This document shows positions 55,061-64,000 of a stretch of DNA of 64,000 nucleotides, in pieces. This DNA is from Pholiota molesta. Its lineage: Eukaryota > Basidiomycota > Agaricomycetes > Agaricales > Strophariaceae. Within the stretch, counting starts at the first letter, position 1. The number at the start of each line of letters is the position of its first letter. Location of the stretch: positions 1 through 64,000 of the forward strand of contig JACGCK010000213.1 of NCBI GenBank assembly GCA_014925825.1. Direction: 5' to 3'. The notes beneath the pieces were generated by a model, which was not told the DNA's origin, did no database searches, and saw only the letters and a program-made list of their open reading frames with translations. A program made the translations under genes and the position numbers.

Positions 55061-56580
55061 CCGGCGGAGCGGAGCGTCGCAGATGTCACAGGGGGTATCA
55101 AAGGGAGAGATGGATATCCAGATGCGCTGGGTACGACGCCCAGCACGAATCTGACGCGCGCGTCCGAGGTAGGTAGCGCGATCCGACAGGAGGCGGCGTC
55201 GTGGGACGGCGCGCCCTGAGCCCTGGCCGGCGCCACCGCACGCCTCGGCCCCAATTACGCCCAGTGGGTGGGCAGCGACCGCTGTCCGTGTTTGTGAGAG
55301 GCCGCTGCGAGACCGAGGCGCTGGGGGGAGGCGTGTGTGGCGGGGCGGGGCGGGGCGCGTGGTGGTGCGTGGTGGTGGAGTTAGTGAGTTTGAAAGACGG
55401 ATAGGGGGTAGAAGATAGATAGAGGGTGCAAGATATAGAGGGTGAAAGATAGATGGACGGATGGTGTCGGATACGCACACGTCTGGGACCGGCGGCGTGT
55501 GCGAGGTAGAGCTTGATCTGACAGGAAGTGTCGGAATTTTGCAGATGGGGAGCGTTCGTGCAGGAGACAGGAGGCGTGCAGCTGTGATCGCAAGGTGAAT
55601 CGATGGGCGTCGCTGGGAGGTGGAGGGAAGGAAGTAAGAAGATGGGAGCAGAGGCTGATAACAAAAACGTACCGTGGATGCCCACGTCGAACGTCTAGGT
55701 GGAGCGGGAGTCGGGCAAGGTCGGGCATCGCGCGCACAGGCTTCCTACATATACAAAAATTTTAGGAAGGCAGGATCAGATAGCCGAAACAAACGCAAAG
55801 GACCGAACGTGCGCAGCGCGCGGCACGGGGATGGTGGTGGAATCGAAGAGAGGTGGAATGGAATTGGCAATACGCACAATTGAAAACTATTGAAAACGGC
55901 AAGCGTGCGTGGGGCTTGCCAATGAATTTGAAAGATCCGGTGATGGGCCACCGCGCTAGCGCGTGGCTGTGCTCCCGGGTACAGTGCCATGTACGTGGGC
56001 GCGCGCTCGGGACCGCATTATGGCTGAATGGAGAGGAGGACAAAGGCACGGCTGGATGGAGACGAGGACGAGGTGGGAGCAGGCGAATGCGTGGAGCTGG
56101 CGGGCGGAAGTAGACGCGGGGTGTTGGTGGCGGCGCGTAAGCTTAGGGTTACGCTCTGCGGCCCTTTCGTTAGGCGTTGGCGGCTGTTTGCGAGATGCGG
56201 CGGCAGGTGGATCGTCGCGTCGATGTCGGCATGGCGGGTGGTAAACATTGAGCAAGGGCGGTGGGCCGTGGGAGGCCGGGAATGAATCAGACCGACGCGC
56301 TTGGCGAAGTGCCTGAGTGGTTGGATGGGTGGTGTTGAGTGTAGAGGAGAGATATGGTGGATGAGAAGGAGAAGAGGGCTGGCTGCGCGGTGGATGGCGA
56401 GGAGAATACACGTGAATCCGCGGGGTGGCGGGAGAAGAGAGCGATGTACATAAAAGGAAGGTGATCTGAGATGTGATCGGATGGGGGCCAATCAAAAAAA
56501 GAGACTTGGCCCGAATAGGAAGGTTGGAAAGGGGAACTTTTTGTAGTCGTCTCTTTCACTCTCCTCCATGTCCTAGCCCT
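55061..56580. other. intergenic, upstream region of the Ser/Thr/Pro-rich gene
   Basis: GGGGCGGGGCGGGG-type G-runs at about 55335-55360 and an AGATAG-rich stretch at 55395-55450. Open frames are present on both strands but none carries a recognisable domain or consistent splice sites. The region 56100-56560 shortly before the gene contains CT/GA-rich blocks. Confidence 0.4.
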
Positions 56581-59500
56581 ATGGCTACTCAGCGCACCCG
56601 CCGCGCACCAGTCCCGCTCCTTCTCGAATCCTTCCCCGCCCCGCCCTCCCACATCCCACCCACACCCACCACGCCCAACCCACCCCCACCGGGCCCCCGT
56701 CCGCGCCTCTCCCCCCTGTGCCAGGCCCGTCGCGCATATCTGAACATGAGCAGCTCCTCCTCCTCTCCTCGCTCGCCCCCGCAACCGCCGCTCGAACTAC
56801 TCGCAGCTCTCCGACTCCCGTCGCCAGTCGACGGTCAGCGTGGGCAGCAGTGCTGGCCATGGCGCGGGCAGCTACACGCACCGCGGCGACCGCACCAGCG
56901 TCGCGTCGCTTTCAGGCAGGAGCCCCACGGCAACGGGCCATTCTCCATCCCCTGCACGCGACTCGGTCGCCTCCGCCTCGTCGCACGCCAGCATGAGCCC
57001 CCGCATTCGCTCTTCCACCCTCTCCCCCGCTGCCGCCTTTGCCGCCAGGCCACCTTCTGCCACCGCCGATCAGCAGCTCACGCGGATGTCGCTCTCGCCG
57101 ATGCCAATGTCGGACATCGACGACGACGACGCCGTGCTCCCACCGCCTGTCATGCCATCGCCCACGCTGCCACGTGCATCGCTCCACGCCTCGGCGTCGA
57201 GCCGCCACCGCGATTACCAGCACCAGCACCAGCATCACCACGCCAATGAGAGCCTGAGCCTGATCGACGTGTCCGACCTCCTGCGCGCGGACCCCTTCTC
57301 GGACGAGGGCGGCCCCAGCAGCAGCGGCGATGACGTCCTGCCGCCCTTCCTGCTCTCGCGCTCGCTAAACACCGCCGCCCCATCACCCACGCGGCCGATC
57401 CCATCACACCAACAACACCGCGATCAGCAGCTGTCGTCCAGCGCGAATCCTGAGTCTAAAACGCACTCCCACAGGCCGCTGCCCCCTTCCTCTAAACCAC
57501 CATCAGAGCCGCTGCCAGCACCCCCACCCCCGCTACACACCGACCCCGCCACCGCGACGCACCATATGCGCACCTCCTCGGGCGGCTCCGGCGGCTCGTT
57601 CTCGTACCCGACGTCGAGCAAGCTCTCGCCCGTCAACGCACAAGTCACCAGCTCGCCCACGGTGGGAACTGCACCCCTGCCGTCGTTGCGCAGCGGCAAA
57701 CCGCCCCCGCTGGGCGCCGTCCGCGCGCCCACCTCCGCTCCTTCGCAGGGGACCGTAGCTCCTTCGCAGGCCGCCCCTGTTGGCTCCATAGCGGACAACT
57801 ATGCGTACCCTGCGCGCCCGGGCCTGCGCGCGTCGCTCTCGATGACGACGCAGCTCTCCGGCTCGCCGTCCCTCGATTCGCTGGTCCCATCACCTGCCTT
57901 GACGACGGATTCTGCCTCCATCTCCACCTTGACGACCGAATCTACCTCGACCGAATCCACCGAGACCTTCACCTCGACCTCCATTTCGACCGAGACCGAG
58001 GGCGCAAACTCGACCGAGGGCGCGGGCGAGCACGCAAGGAGCCCCAGCATGAAGGACCTGCGCCTCGAGCTGCGCTTGGGAAGGACGCGGAGCCCCGCGC
58101 TGCGCGAGGTGTACGGCGTCAGGAGCAGGAGTAGGAGTCGGGCGGCGGCGCTGAGGCTCGCGCAGGACCCCGCGCCTTTGCCGCCGCCGGTGGGGGGGCT
58201 GCCGCCGCTGCCCTCGGAGCCCGTTAGGCGGGTGAAGGAGGATGGGAGGGATGGTGCGGGGAATGGCGCGAACCCAACTATGGATGAGGAGGCGACGCGG
58301 GCGGTTGGGCTGGGGTTCTTGGGCATCGTCGATCACGATAACGCTAAGGTGGAGGAGGAGGATAAGCAGGAGGCAGGTGGGGATGTGTACGCCGCGGAAG
58401 AGGAGGCGTACGGCGCGGTGCGGGACAACAACGCGCTGCTGAAGGGCATCGTGGTGCTGCAGACGAGCACGACCACGGTGGACGACGCGATGACGCTTGA
58501 TGAGCTCGGGCCTTTGCCTTCCGCCACTAACTCCACCACCACCACCACCACTACCACCACCAGCACCACCTCGGCGCATAGAGACAGCTTCGGCGCGCGC
58601 AGAGACAGTTACGGCCTCGGCCCTGGTGGGAGGACGGTGACGGCGACGGTGTCCCGCGCGCCCCCAGAGGAGATCGCCCGGCTGCGCGCGGCGTCGGTCA
58701 CCCTCTCGTCTACCAACACCACGCCCAAGAAGCAGCATAAGAGGTTGCCGAGCCCGGATATCGCGGCGATTCTGCAGGCGACGCCAAGGCCTGCGCTGTC
58801 GAAGTCCCTGGGCGCGGGGAGGAGGCATGTGTCGATGTCGTCTGATGGGGTGCGGAGTGTGGGCGGGAGTATGAGTGTGAATGGTGGAAGTACGATGAAT
58901 GGTGGAAGGAGTCGAAGTGGGAGTGGCGTGGGTGTGGGTATGGGTGTGGGTGTGGAGGGACACAGGAGAAGGACGGCGAGTGCGGGGAGTGCACGCGGGG
59001 CGGTGGAGGAGGGGCGGTATGTGGAGATGGAACGGGTTTTGGAGGGCGCCGGGAGCGAGGAGGAGGACCAGGATCCGGTTCCGCGTGCAGGAGGGGCAGG
59101 TGGGACGGTTACGAGGACAAGACGCGCGGAGGAGGACGCAGGCGACTCGGATTCGAGTTTGGATCTGCACACGCCTTTGCCGTGAGTTTTTTGTTTTGCG
59201 CTTTTGGATAGTGGGTGGGATGACTGACTGACGTTGCGTTGGGGCGTGCAGGCATCTGATGCTCCGCCACGGGCTGCTCTCGCCCAATTCGAAGCTGCTG
59301 CCGGGCGCCAACTCGCGCGCCAACACGCCGCTTGCGGCCGATGGACGACCGGGAAGTATGATGTCCATGATGTCGAACGGTACGCACCTCTTCCCGTTTT
59401 CCCAAATTCCATCCGCTCCCCTACGCCTACTAAACTCGGTGATTTTTCCTTCGTAGCCTCGGTTGTGACGAAGTCGGGCATCATTAAGGACGACCGCGAC

Positions 59501-61114
59501 ACGCCGATGCGGCGGGTGAGGCATAGGGATGGGAGGCTTTTGAGGGGTGGAATTGGGCTGACGACGGGGCTGGGGTGGAGTGACAGGTGCGTTTGTTTGT
59601 TTTTATACTCGGTCTGCGGTCGTGTTATGGATGTGCCGGAGGATGGCGACGCTCTCTGACCGCGGTTGACGACGCTCTTTGCCCGCTGGCGACGGTTGAC
59701 GACGCCCCGCGTGGCGTTGTCGCCGCTGTCGTCGATGACGTCGGCGATTCAGGGGCTGCTTTTCTTTTTATGGATATCGTGTGCCATCTCGCTGACGCTG
59801 CGTTCCTATTTTTGCAGTGAGGACGAAGACGCGCCGTCGCCGCTCACCCGCCGCATCTCGACGCTCAACCTCTCGCGGCGCTCGTCCGCCTCGTCGATCG
59901 TGCCCGGCCGCACGTCCAGCCTGCAAGGGGCACGGCGCCCGCACCCGCTCGCGCGCTCCGCGAGCTCCGGCGCCCTGCTGGAGTCCGAGCGCGATCGTGC
60001 CTTCGACGCGTACGAATACGAGGACGACGAGTACGACGAGGGCGTGGAGAAGTCCAGCGCGTGGGCGCAGCACCAGCAGCACCAGCGCCCGCGCGTGCCG
60101 TCGAAGGCGTCCGCGCTGCCGCCGCCGACGTCGTGGGCCACGCGCAGTGTCGGCTCGAAGGCGAGTGTGAGTGGGGCGTCGGCGTCGGCGTCGGGGGCCA
60201 GGACGAGCACGAGCAGTGTGGGCTCGAGTTTTTCGCTGGAGGTGACGACGCCCGCGGAGGACCGCGCGAAGACGCCGTCGAAGCTGCGCATGCCGGGTGG
60301 CAGCGGCGCGGGTGCGGGTGGTTCGCGGCCGCGGAATTCATCGGGCTCGTCTGGGGAGCAGTATCACTACAAGAAGTCGACATCGACGTCGACGAGCACG
60401 GTGCGCCGCGCGGCGTCCAAGGACGAGCTCAACACGCCGTCGTCGACGGCCTCGACGCTCAGCATTCCCATGCCGGCTACGCCGCGGGACGACGATGCGA
60501 GTCTTTCAGCATCGACGACGACGCCGGTCTCTGGCATCAAGAAGCGCTCGGCGTGGGACAAGGAGAAGAGCCTTCCGCCGCTGCCGCCAGGCGGGCTCAG
60601 GAAGACCCCATCGACATCGCATTTCGAGGCTGCGACGAGCACAGGGGGCAGCGTCGGCGTCTCGATGACGGCCAGATACGCATTCCCGCGCGCGCGCACG
60701 TTCTCGTCGACGTCCTCCGCGCACTCGACGCCCGCGTCCCATGCGCCCGCGTCATCCCTTGGCGCGCCGCCCACGCCGCCTGCTGTGCGCCCGCTGCAAC
60801 TGCCCCGTGCGCGTGCCTCGCTTGGCGGCGACCGCCCTGCGGTGCCCGTGCCGTCCGTGCTGACGTCCGCGACACCGCGCGGGTCGCTGGGGTCGCTGCG
60901 CTCGCCGAGCACGCCGCCGAGCACGCCGTCGTCGCCTGTGTCTGGCGGTGCTGCTCACACCGGTATTGCACGCCCGAAGCCGCGGACGGGGACGGGGATG
61001 GTGTATCGGTCGAGCTCGTCTCTGAATATGAAGGGACGGCCGATGGTGCTGTCGGCGTCGACGGGGGGCTCGATGGGCCGGACGGCTGGCGCTGCGCGGC
61101 CGATTCCGCTGTAG
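56581..61114 (+). CDS. large Ser/Thr/Pro-rich protein, conserved in basidiomycetes (two apparent 1-nt gaps)
   Basis: Four exons: 56581-59181, 59252-59379, 59457-59586 and 59818-61114. Near the start the frame must change twice: from ATG and SFPAPPSHIPPTPTTPNPPP to APLPPVPGPSRISEHEQLLL at about 56690, then to NYSQLSDSRRQSTVSVGSSA at about 56785. Each change equals one missing base in C-rich sequence, and only with two added bases is the total (4158 nt, 1385 aa) divisible by three. The central part is Ser/Thr/Pro-rich and probably disordered. The conserved blocks are LPHLMLRHGLLSPNSKLLPG, SVVTKSGIIKDDRDT, VRHRDGRLLRGGIGLTTGLG, then WSDSEDEDAPSPLTRRISTL and NLSRRSSASSI. The many RxxS and SP sites suggest a phosphorylated scaffold or regulator, but no function is known to me. 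The last exon is bounded by a clear acceptor at 59817. Confidence 0.72.
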
Positions 61115-61739
61115 CGCTGGTGTGCTGTGGCGTACTATTCCTACTTTCTTTTCTTTTCGATTCTCTCTTTCTTTTTCTCGTCCTCGGTGCTTGTTCATTT
61201 TCGTCTCTCGGTATATTCGTCGTCATTTGTCATCTCTCTATCCACGCTCCTTCCTTTCCGATGCCCGTCGCACATGCCTATTCCCACTATATCCGTTTCC
61301 TTTTTGCGTGCCGTGGTCGCTCGAGTTCGTACGTATCCTACATATATTACTGCTTGCTGTACATTTTTCGATTATTTTTCTCTGCATTCATACCTCTCTC
61401 TATATCATTATCGATGGCGGACCCGCGTTCCCTCTGTTGGCACTATCATAACAATCATTACTGGAATTCTGTTTTACTACAATACATAAGAGACCCTTTG
61501 GAGCATGAGAAGCACGCGAAGCAGGCCTGGAGCAAGAAAATATGCCTTGACTGACGTGATCTGGCCTAACCAAATGATGGGTTTCCTTCGCATTGCGGCT
61601 GCCTTGCTCTTTATCTCATGGCCGCTACATAACGCGTGCATTCTCTCCATGCCCACCATACTTACCATTTAGCCAAAGCCACCCGCTAAGCCCACCCTTG
61701 GTCTCGAGGATCTTTACCAAGTGCGACTGAACCCAATGC

Positions 61740-62110
61740 TAAGGAGACCGCGATCCACGGCCCTGTCGTATATATGCACCATGACCGCCAACGGGATGTA
61801 CGCGACGCCAGCATAGATCGAAAGGGTCTAGCCATCTTCTGCGACATTCGTGAGCCGCAATGTAGCAATGAACGGAGACACGACGCACTTGCCTCGATTG
61901 CCCATAATCGGTGGATGCGAATCCAGAGGGATGGGGCAGCACTTCTCTAACAAAATCCTCTGAACTTGCTCTGAACGCACCCTTGCGGCGACCGCGTTGC
62001 TTCATCTGGAATAGCCGCGCTCAAACATGCTGGGCTGAGGCTGGGTGTTCGGTCGAGCGAATAACGCGTCGACTTCGCCTTCTCCATGGTCGATGCTGTC
62101 TCCTTTGACT
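61740..62110 (-). pseudogene. ETF-QO relic in the right inverted-repeat arm
   Basis: The minus strand at 62040-62110 reads HGEGEVDALFARPNTQPQPS, the counterpart of the EEEVDAKFAGSSTQPLPN segment at 44.8 kb. MKQRGRRKG then corresponds to MKQRGE. Downstream, HECRRRWL recurs at 37.73 kb (DECRRRWL). No functional motif remains. Confidence 0.55.
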
Positions 62111-62720
62111 CCCATGCCTGCAGTTATATACAATCACAATTTCACGAACAGAATCTATAAACAACACTATCCATGGTGATATAAAAACGACATGACTATC
62201 ATAGCGATCCCTACCATGAGACATGAGCAAATCGCATACTCTACTTGATATTTTGCAGTATGAACTGGTAATGATCGATCACTCAAGGTCCAGGCGCGGG
62301 TTCGGTTCCGCAGCGTACGACATCTTGCAGCAACCATTTTAAAGATGACCAACACTCTTCTCATTCTCCCACCCTGTTCTGTATTGTTTCTGCTCGCAAC
62401 TGTCTCTTCGAACATCACCTGGACGTCGGCGAATCATTCGTGATGGTTTTCTCGTTTTTCTCCCAACAGGCCTTTTCAGAGGATGATCTGGCAGATCTGC
62501 ACGGCAAAGTGGTAATCGTCACCGGGGCAAAGTGAGTCTATCGTTCTTTGCCATGTATTACGAGTTATTACTCACCTGTTTGTCGGGTGGACATGCAGCA
62601 GTGGAGTGGGGTATGGGACCGTCCAATGGCTCGCGCGGAAGGGTGCCAAGGTTCGCACAGACTTGCCAGCTAAACCGCAGACCGCTCATCCACATTCGGT
62701 TCGCTAGGTGTACATCGCCG
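61890..62720 (+). repeat. inverted repeat arm (partner 44040-44990)
   Basis: Covers the ETF-QO relic, the promoter region and exons 1-2 of the SDR gene. The two arms lie about 17 kb apart in opposite orientation. Confidence 0.65.
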
Positions 62721-63849
62721 GTAGAAACGAAGAGCGCGTTTCGGCTGCGATCAAGCAACTCGAATCGGAGGGCATCGAGGATGGGAGCCTTCATTTCCTG
62801 AAAATTGACCTCGCCGATCCGCGCCTTGCGAAGCAGGCGGGAGAAGAGTTCCTTCGGAAGGAAACACGACTCGACGTACTAGGTCCGCGTGAGCGCTGTT
62901 TATACGCCCTATGCAATACTGAACTGGGTTCTTACAGTTAACAATGCAGCCATGTAACGTCCAGCGCGTCCTCAACTCAGCTCGTGGCAGTCGAGCTTAC
63001 TTCTTTTCTTTTCAGAGGACCTGCAGCAGGTCCGTACCACATGACGAAAGATGGCTTGAAGGATATCATGGCCACGAAGTAAGACTATTTCTCTTTAACC
63101 TCTACCGCATGAACATATCACCGACACCCAAGAACACCAGTCATTTTGGCCATTTCGCACTCACAGAGGCGCTTCTACCCCTGCTGAAAACAACCTCCCA
63201 AGAAGCAGGCTCCGACGTCCGTATTGTAAACGTACGTTTACCACAACTACATGGCGGTATAAATATTTACATTCATCCTTAGATCGCCTCTGAAGCGCAT
63301 ACAAGAGTGATGCCGGATTCATTCGTAGGAAAAGAGACGATCAATAATGATTACGGGGACTCTATGACTGGATACTTGGACACCTACGGTAGACCATCCT
63401 CACATGCCTCCGCTTCCGGAATCCGTACGCTCTACTAACCGCTCAATCCTCGTCATTCCACAGGCCTCAGCAAACTCGCCAACATTCTCCACGTCAAAAC
63501 GCTCCAAAGACAACTCGACGCCGAGCACATCCTCATCACCTGCCTCGCCGTGCACCCCGGCGCCGTCGTCTCCGCCGGCCTCACCGCATTCCTCCTGACC
63601 CTCCCCCTCGTCGGGCGCCTCGCCGCTTCCATCGGGCCGTGGATACTGATGTCCGCGCTGCAGGGCGCTAGGACATCGGCGTTCGCGGCGGCTGGGAAGA
63701 AGGTGAAGGAGGAGAGGGTGGCGTATAAGGGCGCTTATTTGGTGCCTGTTGCGAAGCTTGCTGAGCCTTCGTCGAGTGCGAGGGATGACAGGCTGGCAAA
63801 GGAACTGGATGAGACTACGAGGGAGGTTTTGAAGGAATTGGGAGTGTGA
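62443..63849 (+). CDS. short-chain dehydrogenase/reductase (intact)
   Basis: Eight exons: 62443-62531, 62599-62650, 62708-62882, 62938-62953, 63016-63078, 63141-63231, 63283-63388 and 63464-63849. They total 978 nt, giving 325 aa. The Rossmann NAD(P)-binding motif is VVIVTGANSGVGYGT (TGxxxGxG), followed by VYIAGRNEERV and FLKIDLADP (cofactor ring contact). NNAA is the structural motif, IVNIASEAH holds the catalytic Ser, and TYGLSK is the catalytic YxxxK. The C-terminus has a hydrophobic stretch (FLLTLPLVGRLAASI) typical of retinol-dehydrogenase/WW-oxidoreductase-like SDRs, perhaps membrane associated. Substrate is unknown. Exon 4 is only 16 nt; the intron after exon 2 has a weak donor (GTTCGC). 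Exons 1-2 are duplicated and inverted at 44.1-44.3 kb. Confidence 0.85.
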
Positions 63850-64000
63850 CGTTCCTTGCTATCTTTATTATACCGGCTCCATGGGTGGTGTGATGCATGC
63901 TCGTTTAATTTGTATGTTTGCTTTATAAACTAATCACTGAGATTTGATCAACTTCGAGACTATTTTTCCCGTCCTTATTGTATTTATCTCTATTCCCCGT

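Noticed and set aside
53446..55480. Several minus-strand frames of 190-260 codons
   Set aside because: They follow the GC-rich satellite periodicity and repeat with the unit; no conserved domain or splice logic.
57890..59524. Open frame of 544 codons on the minus strand
   Set aside because: Antisense shadow of the same gene: Arg/Pro/His-rich, no domain, crosses the conserved sense exons 1-3.
60061..61554. Open frame of 497 codons on the plus strand
   Set aside because: It overlaps the last exon of the Ser/Thr/Pro-rich gene in another frame; it is Ala/Arg-rich with no motif and arises from GC-rich codons.
1..64000. tRNA and rRNA genes
   Set aside because: I looked for A- and B-box-like sequence and rRNA landmarks by eye and found none that I could fold convincingly; a tRNA scan would settle it.

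Overview
The window reads as a nuclear contig from a filamentous basidiomycete (Agaricomycete, possibly Polyporales). Genes carry many short GT-AG introns of about 40-75 nt. Recognisable families are typical of mushrooms: a DUF6534 seven-helix-type membrane protein, two kinds of F-box protein, a basidiomycete single-pass membrane protein with a beta-rich ectodomain, a short-chain dehydrogenase and a large Ser/Thr/Pro-rich protein. Nothing prokaryotic (operons, Shine-Dalgarno sites, CRISPR) is present. Family names come from reading the translations; no database search was run.

Layout. 1-2 kb: 5' part of a decayed LINE-type retrotransposon on the minus strand. 2.0-3.45 kb: an intact DUF6534 gene with nine introns and microexons. 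4.0-9.2 kb and 17.7-19.5 kb: a family of F-box/LRR-like genes on the minus strand, with one intact copy and four decayed ones. 9.2-17 kb: electron-transfer-flavoprotein:ubiquinone oxidoreductase (ETF-QO) pseudogenes interleaved with two decayed small secreted-protein genes. 19.9-41.1 kb: a mosaic of repeated segments in which a six-cysteine single-pass membrane protein alternates with fragments of ETF-QO in both orientations. 41.5-43.5 kb: an intact F-box gene (minus). 44-47.6 kb: ETF-QO debris, a truncated inverted copy of the SDR gene and a roughly 785-bp tandem duplication. 47.9-49.0 kb: an intact membrane protein gene (minus). 49-56.5 kb: gene-poor sequence with helically phased CGCAC/GTGCG arrays and a GC-rich satellite of about 270 bp units. 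56.6-61.1 kb: a long Ser/Thr/Pro-rich gene. 62.4-63.85 kb: an intact SDR gene.

The main result is the 12-39.5 kb cluster. Four paralogues of a membrane protein that I cannot assign to a named family are predicted to be intact; their reconstructed exons sum exactly to whole codons (252, 249, 276 and 216 aa). A fifth long copy and three short secreted copies are broken. The neighbouring, co-duplicated ETF-QO sequences are all broken. This pattern suggests selection kept the membrane proteins while the accompanying metabolic gene decayed. The conserved exon phases, the conserved proximal promoter with a TATA box, and a variable Ser/Thr stalk suggest a rapidly evolving surface or recognition family. 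That functional idea is inference.

Caution: many loci differ from an open frame by single-nucleotide indels, some in C-rich runs (for example the 56.6 kb gene). Part of the apparent decay could be assembly error and would need read-level checking.
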